Shown here piece after piece: positions 36,031 to 47,132 of a stretch of 64,000 nt of DNA. The notes beneath the pieces are model-generated. The model did no database searches. It was not told the DNA's origin and saw only the letters and a list, made by a program, of their open reading frames with translations. The stretch lies in NCBI RefSeq assembly GCF_003591175.1, contig NZ_QYYG01000004.1, forward strand, positions 62,001 through 126,000, given 5' to 3'. Source of the DNA: Serratia inhibens. GTDB lineage: Bacteria; Pseudomonadota; Gammaproteobacteria; Enterobacterales; Enterobacteriaceae. Position 1 is the stretch's first letter, and every line of letters starts with the position of its first letter. A program made the position numbers and the translations under genes.

Positions 36031-37112
36031 GAGCCTTCCCCCGCAGCCAGCGCCAATGCCTGTTGCCAGCCATCAATGTAGTTTGGATTAAAGAAAGCGA
36101 TCGCCTGTTTATCTACCGATGCCAGTTGGCGCTGCGCCTCGCGCACCACCGCTTCATCCAGCGAATCGCCGTAGAACAACACCGGCAAATGCTGCTCCGC
36201 CAAATCCTGCCAGAACGGGTTCTGCCGGCTGAGCACGAAGGGTACGCCGAACTGAATCAGCAAACACAGGGTACCGATACCCTGCTGGCGGTTAAAAATA
36301 AAGTAGCCGAGATCGCACTCACGCAAAATGTTCAGGTAATCGTCGAACGCCACCTGTTGCGTCAGCAACTGCAGGTTCTTGTCGCCGAACAATTGCAACC
36401 CGGCGGTACGCACCTGCTCAATGTAGGCGTCGTTGTTGGTCGGATACCCCATCGGCAGGATCACGCGCACGTCCGCACCGAACTGCTGGTGGATCGCCTT
36501 CAGCGCTTCAATGTGGCGGTTGGTGCGATCGCCGGAATTCCCGACCAGAATGGTCATTGGCCCGGCCAGGTTTTTCTCTACGCTAATGCCGGTCAAAGCC
36601 GGATCCATTCGCGTTGGAAAATACAACAGCGAGGCCGGCACGCGCGCATGGCGCTGCTGGTAATGGATCACGTCGCCGCGGGTTGCAAATACACGCGCCA
36701 CCCGCCCCTGCGCGATGCGGCGCAGTAAATAGAACAGGCGAAACTTCCAGTGAGTGGCATCCTCATACAGATCCGCACCCCAGATCTGCCAGCTCACCTG
36801 GCGAGCTTTGATTTTACCGCTCAGCAGCGCCAGCCACAGCGCAGGATTAAACTGCCCATGCAGGAAGAAACGCTGATTGCGATCGGCCCGAGCGCGGGAG
36901 ATAACCGCCGCCGCCAGGCTTTTCTTATCCGGGAAAGCCTCGATGCTCAGCTCGGGAAAATCGTCCAGCGCCGCTACGTCTCTGGCCGCCACCATGAAAT
37001 GGCGCGTCTGTTCGGGCGGCAGGCGCTTCGCCAGCACGTCGTTGAAGAAACGCAACACAGTCTGATTGTGATGCGGGATATCAGATCCCAATACGTGAAT
37101 CAGTATGGTCAT
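36027..37112 (-). CDS. wecF: TDP-Fuc4NAc:lipid II transferase WecF
   Basis: Glycosyltransferase (GT56) that adds 4-acetamido-4,6-dideoxy-D-galactose to lipid II, completing lipid III of ECA. It has 361 residues (359 in E. coli). Recognisable parts are [25 protein letters not shown] at the N-terminus, [10 protein letters not shown] and [24 protein letters not shown], the family's donor-site region. It overlaps both wzxE and wzyE by 4 bases. Confidence 0.95.
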   Translation of the reverse strand: MTILIHVLGSDIPHHNQTVLRFFNDVLAKRLPPEQTRHFMVAARDVAALDDFPELSIEAFPDKKSLAAAVISRARADRNQRFFLHGQFNPALWLALLSGKIKARQVSWQIWGADLYEDATHWKFRLFYLLRRIAQGRVARVFATRGDVIHYQQRHARVPASLLYFPTRMDPALTGISVEKNLAGPMTILVGNSGDRTNRHIEALKAIHQQFGADVRVILPMGYPTNNDAYIEQVRTAGLQLFGDKNLQLLTQQVAFDDYLNILRECDLGYFIFNRQQGIGTLCLLIQFGVPFVLSRQNPFWQDLAEQHLPVLFYGDSLDEAVVREAQRQLASVDKQAIAFFNPNYIDGWQQALALAAGEGS

Positions 37113-38359
37113 ACTCGTCTACGATAAAGAATAAATACGCAGCTACAGAGCGCGAAATACACGATGTAGGTTGCCATATAGGCCTGTGCCGCACCCAGTG
37201 CACCGTGCAGCGGTATCAGCCAGTGCGAAAACAGCGTCAACAGCAGAAACTGGCTGACTTCCGTCAGGATGTAAAAACGCAGCGACGCCTTGGCGATAAC
37301 CAGGTAGCCAAAGACATAAGCGCCCACCTTAAGTACATCCCCCACCAGTTGCCAGGCGAACAAATCGCGCATGGCGACGAACTTGTCCGTGAACAGCAAC
37401 CAGATGGCGAAATCGCGCAGCAGCCAGACGGTAAAACTCGCCGCCGCCACGGCGGGCAGCACAAACTTCAGGGAACGCACAATCTCTTGCGAGATGGCGT
37501 TTTTGTCCTTCAGGCGCGACAGCGTCGGCAACAGATAGACGGTAAACGAAGCGGTGATAAACTGCAGATAAGCGTCGGAAATGCTGCTGACGCCCTGCCA
37601 AATCCCCACCTCATCCCAACTGTAATGGCTGGCCAGCAGGTTACGCATCATCACATAGGCCACCGGCAACGTCACTGAGGTAATCAGCGCCATAATGGTG
37701 AACTTGCCGAGATGACTGGCCAGCGCCTTGTCCCAGGCCAGCGCCAGATAGCGCAGCGGCAAGGTCTTGCGCCGCCACAGCATAAAGCCGGCGGGCAATA
37801 CCACCAATGCCGGCACCAGCGCCAACCCCGCGAGCGCGCCTTCATAGCCGCCCAGCTTAAAGCACAGGTAGTACGCCACCACGCCAATCAGGCTGCCGCC
37901 AATCACCGCCAACGCGTTGCCCATCGCATCGCGGTAGCCTTTCAGCACCGCCATAAACAGGTTGGCGTAGGCGATACCCATTTGAATAAAGGCCACCGCA
38001 CGCACCACGTTCACATATTCGGCGTGGCCGAACAGCGCAATGCTGATGGGAACTGCCGCGAATAAAAACACCAGCGCCAACAGCGTCGAGAAGCCCAGTA
38101 CGATAGTCGACGCCGTACCGACCGCCAGCCGCAACCGCTGCGGATCCTGATGATACTCGGCGACGTATTTAGTGATGCCGTTGAAAATCCCGGCGCCGGA
38201 CAGCACGCCCAGCACGGTAATCAGTTGGCGGAAGTTACCCGCCTGCCCAACGCCGCTGGGGCCAAACGCTACCGCCAGCAATTTCACCACCAATAACCCC
38301 ACGCCAATTTTGATCAGCGTGGAGCCGGCGGTCCAAATCGATGCTTTTGCCAACGACAT
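37109..38359 (-). CDS. wzxE: ECA lipid III flippase WzxE
   Basis: Inner-membrane flippase of the MOP superfamily that moves undecaprenyl-PP-linked ECA trisaccharide to the periplasm. It has 416 residues, as in E. coli, and about twelve helices. The N-terminus [28 protein letters not shown] is characteristic. It starts 1 base after the wecE stop and overlaps wecF by 4 bases. Confidence 0.95.
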   Translation of the reverse strand: MSLAKASIWTAGSTLIKIGVGLLVVKLLAVAFGPSGVGQAGNFRQLITVLGVLSGAGIFNGITKYVAEYHQDPQRLRLAVGTASTIVLGFSTLLALVFLFAAVPISIALFGHAEYVNVVRAVAFIQMGIAYANLFMAVLKGYRDAMGNALAVIGGSLIGVVAYYLCFKLGGYEGALAGLALVPALVVLPAGFMLWRRKTLPLRYLALAWDKALASHLGKFTIMALITSVTLPVAYVMMRNLLASHYSWDEVGIWQGVSSISDAYLQFITASFTVYLLPTLSRLKDKNAISQEIVRSLKFVLPAVAAASFTVWLLRDFAIWLLFTDKFVAMRDLFAWQLVGDVLKVGAYVFGYLVIAKASLRFYILTEVSQFLLLTLFSHWLIPLHGALGAAQAYMATYIVYFALCSCVFILYRRRV

Positions 38360-38360
38360 G

Positions 38361-39491
38361 TCAGGCGAAGAAACTAAGAATGGTATTGATCACCGTACGC
38401 TGATTAACATCAGACATATTGTAGAACAGCGGCAGGCGCACCAGGCGCGCGCTTTCCTGGCTGGTGAAGCGGTCTTCGCCGGCAAAACGGCCGAAGCGAT
38501 CGCCCGCCGGGCAGTCGTGCAGCGGAATGTAATGGAACACCGCCATGATTTCGGCTTCTTTCAGATAATCGATAAACGCCGTGCGGTCGTCAATATCGCG
38601 CAATTTGATATAGAACATGTGCGCATTTTGCACGCAGTCCGCCGGAATGGTCGGCAATACGATACGGCCGGCCTCGGCCAGCGGCAGGAGGCTACCGTAA
38701 TAGTTCTGCCATAGTGCCAGGCGGCGCTGGTTAATGCGATCGGCAGCCTCGAGCTGGCCCCACAGGTAAGCGGCCTGCAGATCTGACATCAGGTAGCTGG
38801 AACCGATATCGCGCCAGGTGTACTTGTCGACCTGACCACGGAAGAACTGGCTGCGGTTGGTGCCTTTCTCGCGAATGACTTCCGCCCGGTCGATCAGCGC
38901 CGGGTCGTTAATCAGCGTGGCACCGCCCTCACCGCCTGCGGTGTAGTTTTTGGTTTCGTGGAAGCTGAAACAGCCAATATGGCCGATGGTGCCGAGCGCT
39001 TTACCTTTATAGGTCGACATCACGCCCTGAGCGGCATCTTCCACCACGTACAAGTTGTATTTTTTCGCCAGCGCCATGATGGTGTCCATCTCGCAGGCCA
39101 CGCCGGCGTAATGAACCGGCACAATGGCGCGGGTCTTATCGGTGATCGCCGCTTCGATTTTGCTCTCATCGATGTTCATGGTGTCCGGACGCAGGTCGAC
39201 AAACACCACTTTAGCGCCGCGCAGCACAAAGGCGTTGGCGGTTGAAACAAAGGTGAAGCTCGGCATGATCACTTCATCGCCCGGCTGAATATCCAGCAGG
39301 ATCGCCGCCATCTCCAGCGAGGCGGTGCAGGACGGCGTCAGCAGTACTTTCTGGCTGCCAAAACGCTGCTCCATCCACTGCTGGCAACGACGGGTAAAAC
39401 CTCCATCGCCACACAGTTTGCCGCTGCTCATTGCAGCCTGCATATACTCAAGTTCGGTGCCAACAACCGGTGGTGCGTTAAATGGGATCAT
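38361..39491 (-). CDS. wecE: dTDP-4-amino-4,6-dideoxygalactose transaminase
   Basis: PLP-dependent aminotransferase (DegT/DnrJ family) that makes TDP-4-amino-4,6-dideoxy-D-galactose for ECA. Start at 39491 ([18 protein letters not shown]) gives 376 residues, as in E. coli. An upstream extension to 39536 lies within wecD and is unlikely. The PLP lysine is in GCFSFHETKNYTAGGEGG (about residue 181), and VVEDAAQGVMSTYKG holds the cofactor aspartate. It overlaps wecD by 14 bases. Confidence 0.96.
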   Translation of the reverse strand: MIPFNAPPVVGTELEYMQAAMSSGKLCGDGGFTRRCQQWMEQRFGSQKVLLTPSCTASLEMAAILLDIQPGDEVIMPSFTFVSTANAFVLRGAKVVFVDLRPDTMNIDESKIEAAITDKTRAIVPVHYAGVACEMDTIMALAKKYNLYVVEDAAQGVMSTYKGKALGTIGHIGCFSFHETKNYTAGGEGGATLINDPALIDRAEVIREKGTNRSQFFRGQVDKYTWRDIGSSYLMSDLQAAYLWGQLEAADRINQRRLALWQNYYGSLLPLAEAGRIVLPTIPADCVQNAHMFYIKLRDIDDRTAFIDYLKEAEIMAVFHYIPLHDCPAGDRFGRFAGEDRFTSQESARLVRLPLFYNMSDVNQRTVINTILSFFA

Positions 39492-40203
39492 GTTTTCCTC
39501 TGTATAACCAATACGAGGTGCTTTCGATAGCGGCACCCTGTCGTTGATAGAGCCGTAACGCGGCGATATTACCTATCTGGGTGGCGACCCGCAGGCGCTG
39601 CAGCGACCGGCATTCTGCGATAGCAGCCGCCATCAATCGGGAGCCAATCCCTTTGCCGGATGCGCCGGGAAATGCCGCCAGCAAGCCTATTCGCGCCTCC
39701 TGGCCACCGATATCACGCAGGCTGACAAACCCTTCAGGCTGCCCGGCTTCGTCCAGCGCCAGCAGGCACTGGTGGTCAAATGTCCCCAATACCGCTTTTT
39801 CTATCCACATAGCATAGAAGCGGCCGCTGTCATGCACGTCATACCAGGGCGCACGAAAACGGCTGGCGGTGAACACCTTGGCCGCTGCCGCACGCAACGC
39901 CGGGATATCGCCCGGCACTGCCGGGCGAATGGCCCGTGGCGGCACGCTCTGGGATGATGCACATTCCGTACCGATATTCAGTACCAGATCGACTTCGCCT
40001 TCAACCAGTTGAAAGCCCAACCTGGCCAATCCATCCGCCCAGGCCGTTTGATGCGCAGGAATTTTGGCCTGCACCAATGCGTAGGCGTTCAAATCGGCTT
40101 CAGCGAGTATGGGGGCTACCGCGGCAAAACCGAGCTTTGCGCTGTTAAGGGCAAAAAACTCGGTTTCCCAGGCCAAGGGTTCAATACTGGCGCGGACGTG
40201 CAT
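39478..40203 (-). CDS. wecD: dTDP-fucosamine acetyltransferase
   Basis: GNAT acetyltransferase that converts TDP-Fuc4N to TDP-Fuc4NAc using acetyl-CoA. It has 241 residues, slightly longer than E. coli (224). The start [17 protein letters not shown] aligns with the E. coli start. [34 protein letters not shown] is the conserved centre, and [21 protein letters not shown] carries the acetyl-CoA pyrophosphate loop. It overlaps rffH by 23 bases and wecE by 14. Confidence 0.93.
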   Translation of the reverse strand: MHVRASIEPLAWETEFFALNSAKLGFAAVAPILAEADLNAYALVQAKIPAHQTAWADGLARLGFQLVEGEVDLVLNIGTECASSQSVPPRAIRPAVPGDIPALRAAAAKVFTASRFRAPWYDVHDSGRFYAMWIEKAVLGTFDHQCLLALDEAGQPEGFVSLRDIGGQEARIGLLAAFPGASGKGIGSRLMAAAIAECRSLQRLRVATQIGNIAALRLYQRQGAAIESTSYWLYRGKHDPI

Positions 40204-41062
40204 GCAATAAATCCAGCAGGTACTTGCCGTAGCCGGTTTTGAGCAACGATTGCGCGGCGCGTTTCACACCGTCATCGTCCAGCCAGCCATTGCGCCAGGC
40301 GATCTCTTCCAGGCAGGCAATTTTAAAGCCCTGACGTTTTTCCACTGTCTGCACAAAGCTGCTGGCTTCCAGCAGGCTATCGTGCGTGCCGGTATCCAGC
40401 CAGGCGAAACCACGGCCCAGCAGCTCGACGGTCAGTTCACCACGCTCCAGGTACATCTGGTTAATGCTGGTGATTTCCAGCTCGCCGCGCTCGGAAGGTT
40501 TCACCTGTTTGGCGAACTCCACCACCTGATTGTCGTAGAAATACAGGCCTGTCACCGCCCAATTGGATTTAGGTTGTTGCGGTTTTTCCTCGATCGACAG
40601 GGCGCGGAAGTTATCGTCAAACTCCACTACGCCGAAGCGCTCAGGATCCATTACCTGATAGCCGAACACGGTAGCGCCTTGCGTGCGGGCAGCGACAGTT
40701 TTCAGTTTCGGGCTAAAGGCTTGCCCAAAGTAGATATTATCACCCAGCACCAGGCAGCTCGGTTCACCGGCCAGGAATTCTTCACCAATCAAAAATGCCT
40801 GTGCCAGGCCGTCCGGGCTGGGTTGTTCGGCATAGCTGAGAGTAATGCCGAACTCTTCTCCGGTGCCCAGCAAGCGTCTGAACGAGGGTAAATCTTCCGG
40901 GGTGGAGATGATCAGAATGTCGCGGATCCCCGCCAGCATCAGCACCGACAGCGGATAGTAAATCATCGGCTTGTCGTATATAGGCAGCAGTTGCTTGGAT
41001 ACGCCACGGGTAATCGGGTGCAGGCGTGTGCCGGAGCCGCCCGCCAGAATAATACCTTTCAT
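40181..41062 (-). CDS. rffH: Glucose-1-phosphate thymidylyltransferase 2
   Basis: Makes dTDP-glucose from glucose-1-phosphate and dTTP, first step to TDP-Fuc4NAc. The start at 41062 ([20 protein letters not shown]) gives 293 residues, as in E. coli. Nucleotide motif GGSGTRL and metal-binding LGDNIYFGQ are intact, and [22 protein letters not shown] is the conserved sugar-binding region. It lies 50 bases after rffG and overlaps wecD by 23 bases. Confidence 0.96.
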   Translation of the reverse strand: MKGIILAGGSGTRLHPITRGVSKQLLPIYDKPMIYYPLSVLMLAGIRDILIISTPEDLPSFRRLLGTGEEFGITLSYAEQPSPDGLAQAFLIGEEFLAGEPSCLVLGDNIYFGQAFSPKLKTVAARTQGATVFGYQVMDPERFGVVEFDDNFRALSIEEKPQQPKSNWAVTGLYFYDNQVVEFAKQVKPSERGELEITSINQMYLERGELTVELLGRGFAWLDTGTHDSLLEASSFVQTVEKRQGFKIACLEEIAWRNGWLDDDGVKRAAQSLLKTGYGKYLLDLLHARPRQY

Positions 41063-41112
41063 ACTCACTCCAGACTCCACAGGGCCCCCAAACGGCAGCG
41101 GCCTCGCTAAAT

Positions 41113-42186
41113 TTAGTCGGATAAACCTAAGCGTTCACCCGCATAAGAACCGTCCTGAACGCGGCGCCACCAGGTTTCATTGTTCAGATACCAGGAAACC
41201 GTTTTGCGGATGCCGCTCTCAAAGGTCTCCTGTGGTCGCCAGCCCAGTTCCCGGTCAATTTTCCCGGCATCGATCGCATAGCGCATATCATGGCCCGGGC
41301 GATCCTTGACGTAAGTAATCAGGTCGCGGTATTTCGTCACGCCCTGCGGCTTGTTCGGGGCCAGCTCTTCCAACAGATCGCAGATGCTGTGTACCACCTC
41401 GATGTTCTTGCGCTCGTTGTGACCGCCGATGTTGTAGGTTTCACCTACCACACCTTCGGTAACAACCTGGTACAACGCGCGCGCATGGTCCTCAACATAC
41501 AGCCAATCGCGTACTTGCGCGCCGTCGCCATATACCGGCAATGGCTTGCCGGCAACGGCATTCAGGATCACCAACGGGATCAGTTTCTCCGGGAAGTGAT
41601 ACGGGCCGTAGTTATTGGAGCAGTTAGTGACGATGGTCGGCAGACCGTAGGTTCGCAGCCAGGCGCGCACCAGATGATCACTGGAGGCTTTAGAGGCCGA
41701 ATACGGGCTGCTCGGCGAGTAAGGCGTGGTTTCCGTGAACAGATCGTCCGTGCCGTGCAGATCGCCATACACTTCGTCGGTGGAAATGTGGTGAAAGCGG
41801 AAATTCTGCTTCTTCTCCGCGTCCAGCGGCTGCCAATACCGGCGGGCCGCTTCCAGCAGGGTGTAGGTCCCCACCACGTTGGTTTCAATAAATGCCGCCG
41901 GGCCGTCGATCGAACGGTCAACATGGCTTTCCGCCGCCAGGTGCATAATTACATCCGGCCGATACTGGGCAAAAACCCGATCCAACGCTGCGCGATCGCA
42001 GATATCCACCTGTTCAAACGAATAGCGTTCGTTATCGGCAATCACCGCAAGCGACTCCAGATTGCCCGCGTAAGTGAGCTTATCTACCACCATGACGCTG
42101 TCCTGCGTGGCTTCAATGATATGCCTCACGACGGCGGAGCCAATAAAGCCGGCGCCTCCAGTGACTAAAATACGTTTCAACGCCAT
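41113..42186 (-). CDS. rffG: dTDP-glucose 4,6-dehydratase 2
   Basis: Short-chain dehydrogenase/reductase superfamily dehydratase making dTDP-4-keto-6-deoxyglucose. It has 357 residues (355 in E. coli). The NAD-binding motif [16 protein letters not shown] opens the protein. Catalytic [11 protein letters not shown] and [15 protein letters not shown] (the YxxxK pair) are present. It overlaps wecC by 10 bases. Confidence 0.97.
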   Translation of the reverse strand: MALKRILVTGGAGFIGSAVVRHIIEATQDSVMVVDKLTYAGNLESLAVIADNERYSFEQVDICDRAALDRVFAQYRPDVIMHLAAESHVDRSIDGPAAFIETNVVGTYTLLEAARRYWQPLDAEKKQNFRFHHISTDEVYGDLHGTDDLFTETTPYSPSSPYSASKASSDHLVRAWLRTYGLPTIVTNCSNNYGPYHFPEKLIPLVILNAVAGKPLPVYGDGAQVRDWLYVEDHARALYQVVTEGVVGETYNIGGHNERKNIEVVHSICDLLEELAPNKPQGVTKYRDLITYVKDRPGHDMRYAIDAGKIDRELGWRPQETFESGIRKTVSWYLNNETWWRRVQDGSYAGERLGLSD

Positions 42187-43439
42187 ACCCCTTTGGTATC
42201 CACTACCCAGGATTGTGTAATCTCTTCCGGCTTGATCGCCTTGAATTGCTTATGGTCGACCAGCATGACGATCACATCCGCCTGCTGCAAGGCATCGGCC
42301 AACCCTTTCAGCGTCACGTGACCGGCCAGAGATTTCGGCAACTGTTCAACATTGGGTTCAACCACCAATGTTTCGCCAACGTGCCAGTCGGCAATCAGAT
42401 GCGCCACTTCCACCGCCGGGCTTTCGCGCAAATCGTCGATATTCGGCTTGAAGGCCAGACCGAAACAGGCAATTTTCACTTCTGAAGCGCGCTTGTCGGT
42501 GGCCGCCAGACAGTCGGCAACGGCGGCTTTCACACGGTCAACCACCCACAGCGGTTTTCCGTCATTCACCAGACGCGCGGTATGGATCAGGCGCGCCTGC
42601 TGCGGATTTTGCGACACGATAAACCACGGATCGACCGCGATGCAGTGGCCACCGACGCCAGGACCTGGCTGCAGGATATTCACCCGCGGATGGCGATTCG
42701 CCAAACGGATAAGTTCCCAGACGTTGATGCCCTGCTCGGCGCAAATCAGCGACAGCTCATTCGCAAAAGCGATATTCACGTCGCGGAAACTGTTTTCGGT
42801 CAGTTTGCACATCTCGGCGGTGCGTGAATTGGTCACCACACATTCGCCTTCAAGGAAAATCTTGTACAACTCGCTGGCGCGATCCGAACATTTTGGCGTC
42901 ATGCCACCAATAACGCGATCGTTCTGAATCAGCTCAACCATCACCTGCCCCGGCAGCACACGCTCCGGGCAGTAAGCGATATTCACATCGGCGGCTTCAC
43001 CTGCCTGCTGCGGGAAGCTGAGATCGCTGCGCGCCTCGGCCAACCACTGCGCCATCTGTTCGGTAGCCCCCACCGGGGAGGTGGACTCCAGGATAACCAG
43101 GTCACCCTTTTTCAGTACCGGCGCCAGTGATTTGGCGGCAGCCTCGACATAAGCCAGATCGGGCTCATGATCGCCTTTAAACGGCGTCGGCACCGCGATC
43201 AGAAAAGCATCCGCGGCCAAGGGTTTGGTCACCGCCTGCAGATAACCGCCGTCGACGGCCTCTTTAACCACTTTATCCAGATCGGGTTCAACGATATGAA
43301 TCGCACCGCGGTTAATGGTATCTACCGCATGCTGGTTAACATCTACGCCGACCACTTTTTTCTTGCGAGAGGCAAATGCCGCCGCCGTTGGCAGACCGAT
43401 ATACCCCAGGCCGATAACCGAAATAGTGTTAAAACTCAT
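42177..43439 (-). CDS. wecC: UDP-N-acetyl-D-mannosamine dehydrogenase
   Basis: Oxidises UDP-ManNAc twice to UDP-ManNAcA, the donor used by WecG. It has 420 residues, as in E. coli. The NAD-binding N-terminus is [19 protein letters not shown], the catalytic cysteine lies in [18 protein letters not shown] (about residue 265), and [25 protein letters not shown] is the C-terminal UDP-binding domain. It overlaps wecB by 4 bases and rffG by 10. Confidence 0.97.
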   Translation of the reverse strand: MSFNTISVIGLGYIGLPTAAAFASRKKKVVGVDVNQHAVDTINRGAIHIVEPDLDKVVKEAVDGGYLQAVTKPLAADAFLIAVPTPFKGDHEPDLAYVEAAAKSLAPVLKKGDLVILESTSPVGATEQMAQWLAEARSDLSFPQQAGEAADVNIAYCPERVLPGQVMVELIQNDRVIGGMTPKCSDRASELYKIFLEGECVVTNSRTAEMCKLTENSFRDVNIAFANELSLICAEQGINVWELIRLANRHPRVNILQPGPGVGGHCIAVDPWFIVSQNPQQARLIHTARLVNDGKPLWVVDRVKAAVADCLAATDKRASEVKIACFGLAFKPNIDDLRESPAVEVAHLIADWHVGETLVVEPNVEQLPKSLAGHVTLKGLADALQQADVIVMLVDHKQFKAIKPEEITQSWVVDTKGVWR

Positions 43440-44566
43440 AGTGTCACCTGATGATTCTTCAAAGCTGCGAGAATACGCTGGCAGGCATGCCCGTCACCGT
43501 AAGGGTTATGCGCCCGACTCATGGCGTGATATTCCTTTTCATCCGTCAACAACCGGGTCACCGCATCAACAATTTTAGCCACGTCAGTGCCGACCAGGCG
43601 GACCGTACCCGCATCCACCGCCTCCGGCCGTTCGGTAGTGTCACGCATGACCAGCACAGGTTTACCCAACGACGGCGCTTCTTCCTGGATACCACCGGAG
43701 TCGGTCAGAATCATATAAGCGTTAGCCATCAGATACACAAAGGGCAAGTAATCCTGCGGATCGATCAGGATAATGTTATCAATCCCTTTCAGAATGCGGT
43801 TGACCGGTTCGCTTACGTTCGGGTTGAGATGCACCGGGTACACCACCTGTACGTCTGGATGAGTACGGGCGATTTCTGCCAACGCGCTGCAAATCCGCTC
43901 AAACCCGCCGCCGAAGCTTTCGCGACGGTGGCCCGTCACCAGGATCAATTTCTTGCTGGCATCCAGGAATGGGTAGCGCTGCGCCAGGCCGTCATGCACG
44001 GCGGCATCACCCATTACCCGGTCGCGAACCCAGAACAGCGCATCGATAACCGTGTTGCCGGTCACGAAAATATGATCGTCCGGCAACAGTTCGCGCAACA
44101 GGTTCTGGCGTGAATTTTCCGTCGGTGCAAAATGATACATCGCCAGATGACCGGTCAGCTTGCGGTTGGCCTCTTCCGGCCATGGCGAGTACAGATCGCC
44201 GGTGCGCAAGCCCGCCTCCACGTGTCCAACCGGGATGCGCTGATAAAAAGCCGCCAGGCTGGTCGCCAGTGTGGTAGTTGTGTCACCGTGGACCAGCACC
44301 ACATCCGGCTTGAATTCTTCCAAAACGCCTTTCAGGCCTTCCAAAATGCGGCAGGTAATCTCACTCAGTCCCTGACCGGGTTTCATGATGTTCAGATCGT
44401 AATCCGGCACGATTTCAAATAACCGCAATACTTGATCCAACATCTCACGATGCTGTGCCGTTACGCAGACTCTTGATTCAAAGGCTTCATCCTGAGCCAG
44501 GGCATGTACCAGCGGTGCCATTTTGATGGCTTCAGGTCTGGTGCCGAAAACAGTCAACACTTTCAC
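43436..44566 (-). CDS. wecB: UDP-N-acetylglucosamine 2-epimerase
   Basis: Non-hydrolysing epimerase turning UDP-GlcNAc into UDP-ManNAc. It has 376 residues, as in E. coli. The family residues are present in [10 protein letters not shown] (Asp), [23 protein letters not shown] (two Glu), [10 protein letters not shown] (His) and the nucleotide loop [22 protein letters not shown]. It is 84 bases downstream of wzzE; the spacer has two small hairpins (CGCAGG/CCTGCG and GGGCG/CGCCC). Confidence 0.97.
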   Translation of the reverse strand: MKVLTVFGTRPEAIKMAPLVHALAQDEAFESRVCVTAQHREMLDQVLRLFEIVPDYDLNIMKPGQGLSEITCRILEGLKGVLEEFKPDVVLVHGDTTTTLATSLAAFYQRIPVGHVEAGLRTGDLYSPWPEEANRKLTGHLAMYHFAPTENSRQNLLRELLPDDHIFVTGNTVIDALFWVRDRVMGDAAVHDGLAQRYPFLDASKKLILVTGHRRESFGGGFERICSALAEIARTHPDVQVVYPVHLNPNVSEPVNRILKGIDNIILIDPQDYLPFVYLMANAYMILTDSGGIQEEAPSLGKPVLVMRDTTERPEAVDAGTVRLVGTDVAKIVDAVTRLLTDEKEYHAMSRAHNPYGDGHACQRILAALKNHQVTL

Positions 44567-44650
44567 AGCGAATCTCTTTTGGTCGGTTAGCCGCAGGCAT
44601 ACCTGCGAATTGGGCGCTCACACGCCCATAAGCGAATTATTATATTATTT

Positions 44651-45703
44651 TTAATTACGCGGGCGGCGCACCAGGGCAATACCTGCGCCAACCAAAGCGC
44701 CCATCGCGCCCCACATGATCAACCAGAATACCCGCCGCGGGCTGTCACGTTTTACCGGTTCTTCCGGGGTCCGCAAATAGCGGTAAGTCTGAAATTTCTC
44801 GTCCAGAGTCGGGCCAACATTCAATGTCGACAGCATCGCACGATTTTGGTCGTAATCCAGATCGTAGGTTGGCCCTGAAGCCTGCAGCCCTTCCAGTCGC
44901 GCCTGCAGCATAGGTTTCCCCAGCAGGAACAGATCGGAATCCGGCAATTGTTCGGCCGGCGTGTCGGTTTGAGTCCGGCTGATACCCTGCGTATCGGCAA
45001 TTTTCAACGCCTGCTCAATAGTGTTCAGTTCGCGCTTGTAAACCGCATCCGCCACCGCCTCCTGACGCTTCACCTGCGCTTTCATCGAGGTAGTGCGGGC
45101 AGCCCATGCGCCCTGGATTTCTTCATTCAGGTGCTGGGCTGCGCGATGGCTGGCAAATGCCACGTACTGGCGCAGCAGGTGATTGGCGTCCGCCGCAGTT
45201 TCCGCCGTCAGCTTCACGCCGTCGTTCGGCACTTTTTTGTCATCGCGCGGCGTAAACTGAACGTTGTTAATCAGTTCATCAAGCAATGCCGCATCTGCAC
45301 GCGCATCACCTTCCTGACGCTGTTTGTAATAATCGCTCTGCAGCCAGAAATCGCGACGCGTATCGTATGCCGCCAACTGCATAATAAATTCATTATAGGC
45401 TTCGTCAGCGATACCCGGCTGCTCAGTCGAGACCGCCGGCAGAGTACGCACATCCAGATTTCGCAGGAATTGCTGCTGGGAATAATAACCCCCCAGTGCA
45501 TTCACGGTTGGCCGATCGGTAATCGCCGCCGCACTCCATTCCTGTTTCACCAGGTAGGATACGACCAGCGCAATCACCGCGAACAATGCCGCCATGCCGA
45601 TAATCCATTGCTTGCCGCGCCACAGGGTACGGCACAAGCCGCGGATATCGAGTTCGTTATCCACCGCCGGGATATTCTTGTCAGACGTTGTTTCTGGATT
45701 CAT
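44651..45703 (-). CDS. wzzE: ECA chain-length modulator WzzE
   Basis: Polysaccharide co-polymerase that sets ECA chain length and is needed for cyclic ECA. The ATG at 45703 gives 350 residues (348 in E. coli); a GTG one codon upstream is possible. The two flanking membrane helices are at about residues 36-53 and 323-343, with the long periplasmic coiled-coil domain between them. The Pro-rich PEEPVKRDSPRRVFWLIMWGAMGALVG before helix 2 is the Wzz signature. It lies 20 bases after wecA. Confidence 0.94.
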   Translation of the reverse strand: MNPETTSDKNIPAVDNELDIRGLCRTLWRGKQWIIGMAALFAVIALVVSYLVKQEWSAAAITDRPTVNALGGYYSQQQFLRNLDVRTLPAVSTEQPGIADEAYNEFIMQLAAYDTRRDFWLQSDYYKQRQEGDARADAALLDELINNVQFTPRDDKKVPNDGVKLTAETAADANHLLRQYVAFASHRAAQHLNEEIQGAWAARTTSMKAQVKRQEAVADAVYKRELNTIEQALKIADTQGISRTQTDTPAEQLPDSDLFLLGKPMLQARLEGLQASGPTYDLDYDQNRAMLSTLNVGPTLDEKFQTYRYLRTPEEPVKRDSPRRVFWLIMWGAMGALVGAGIALVRRPRN

Positions 45704-45723
45704 CACTGCCCAAAAGCCTCTGG

Positions 45724-46821
45724 TTAAGATACTTGCTTATTGTCGGTCGAACGCCGTAAGCGGCGCTTGATACGCTTAATGTAACGTGCAACACGCCAGG
45801 CGCGTTTGATGCAATAACCGTACAAGAAGAAAGCAAGCAAGAACAATGCCAACATTACCCATTCAGGGACAAAAGTAAGACGTTCGCCAAGCACGCCAAT
45901 CGCCGCCAGCAGCGCTGCCGCCAGGGTAATCAGTACGAAAGCCTGTCGCGGCGTAAAGCCTGCACGCATAATCAGATGGTGAATGTGTTGACGATCGGGG
46001 GAGAAGGGGCTCATCCCCTTGCGTAAGCGACGGTACATGATCGCAATCATGTCCATCAGCGGAATAGCGATAATCCACAGGGCGGTAACGGGATTGATGG
46101 AGTGGACCTTACCCTGCGAGCTTTGCAGCAACAGCCAGATGGCGGTGAAGCCGATCAGCGTACTGCCCGCATCCCCCATAAATACCTTATACCGCCGGCC
46201 AAGAATGCCGAGGTTAAGCAGGATATAGGGAACGATGGTGGCGATCATCGCGAAGCACCAGAAAGCCAAATCAGAATGGCCGCTCAGATACAGCAGAACA
46301 CCCAGCGCACCGAAGGAAACGCACGAAAGCCCGCCCAGCAGGCCGTCAATGCCGTCCACCATGTTAAAGGCGTTGATGGCGGCCCAAACGGCAAACAGCG
46401 TGACCAGATAGCCGAAAGGCCCCAGCTGCATTTCCCAGTCACCCAGCACATGGCCGAAACTGCGCAGATAAAGACCGGCGAAAACCATCATCGCGATGCC
46501 GACCAAAGCCTGAACCAGAGCACGAATTTTCACGCTGATATCGAAACGATCGTCGAGAGCACCAACGAACACCAATATACCCGCACAGGTCAGGTAAAGT
46601 TTGCCGTGCGCAATCGTTTGGTCAGAGATAAGGAAGGCAAAGCACAGCCCGGCATAAACGGAAATACCGCCGACAAGAGGAATTAACCCCTGATGACGCT
46701 TACGGTAATTAGGTTTATCAACCAGACCAATACGTTTTGCTGCTTTACGGGCAACAAAGAGAAACGCCAAAGAAAACAGGAAAACAAATAGAATTTCAGT
46801 ACTCATAGTGAGTAAGTTCAC
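45724..46821 (-). CDS. wecA: UDP-GlcNAc:undecaprenyl-phosphate GlcNAc-1-phosphate transferase WecA
   Basis: Starts ECA, and many O-antigens, by moving GlcNAc-1-phosphate to undecaprenyl phosphate, giving lipid I. Start at the GTG 46821 (VNLLTMSTEI, aligned with E. coli MNLLTVSTDL) gives 365 residues (367 in E. coli). About eleven membrane helices are seen. Catalytic features are VFVGALDDRFDIS, AFNMVDGIDGLLGG, VFMGDAGSTLIG and the HIHH motif in SPDRQHIHHLIMRAGF. An ATG at 46806 and an upstream extension to 46860 are less likely. First gene of the ECA operon. Confidence 0.96.
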   Translation of the reverse strand: MNLLTMSTEILFVFLFSLAFLFVARKAAKRIGLVDKPNYRKRHQGLIPLVGGISVYAGLCFAFLISDQTIAHGKLYLTCAGILVFVGALDDRFDISVKIRALVQALVGIAMMVFAGLYLRSFGHVLGDWEMQLGPFGYLVTLFAVWAAINAFNMVDGIDGLLGGLSCVSFGALGVLLYLSGHSDLAFWCFAMIATIVPYILLNLGILGRRYKVFMGDAGSTLIGFTAIWLLLQSSQGKVHSINPVTALWIIAIPLMDMIAIMYRRLRKGMSPFSPDRQHIHHLIMRAGFTPRQAFVLITLAAALLAAIGVLGERLTFVPEWVMLALFLLAFFLYGYCIKRAWRVARYIKRIKRRLRRSTDNKQVS

Positions 46822-47132
46822 AGTTAACAGATCTCTGTAGAAGATAAGGCAGCTTAACACGGGCGACAGGTTGCGCCACGGGCTCCCGCTACCTTTCAGT
46901 CATTTCCTATGACAACAGCCATTCATTCTTACGCCAATGTGTGTATCCGCCGTTTCGACAGCAACAAAGCGCGAACGGCAAAGCGCCGACCGCAAATAAG
47001 ATGAATTCTCAGTAAGTCACAAAAAACTTACATTTCCATTTCTGTTACTTATCGTATCCGCCAAATGCAAAAAACGCCACGACTAGGCGTGGCGTTCTCT
47101 GAGTTTTTTACTCAATTATGAGCGCATCGTCA
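46822..47132 (-). other. rho-wecA spacer
   Basis: The 311-base spacer holds the rho terminator at its far end and the wecA promoter region, in which I see no near-consensus promoter. On the minus strand GGTAGCG (46893-46887) recalls the ops core recognised by RfaH, but the flanks do not fit. No ORF with a good start is present. Confidence 0.5.
47073..47096 (-). terminator. Terminator of rho
   Basis: On the minus strand the stem AACGCCACG / CGTGGCGTT with a 6-base loop is followed by TTTTTTG, 36 bases after the rho stop. A good rho-independent terminator separating rho from wecA. Confidence 0.85.

Noticed and set aside
46887-46893. GGTAGCG resembling the RfaH ops core ahead of wecA
   Set aside because: Only the 7-base core matches; the GGC before it and the T after it are missing. 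I know of no evidence that RfaH controls the ECA operon.
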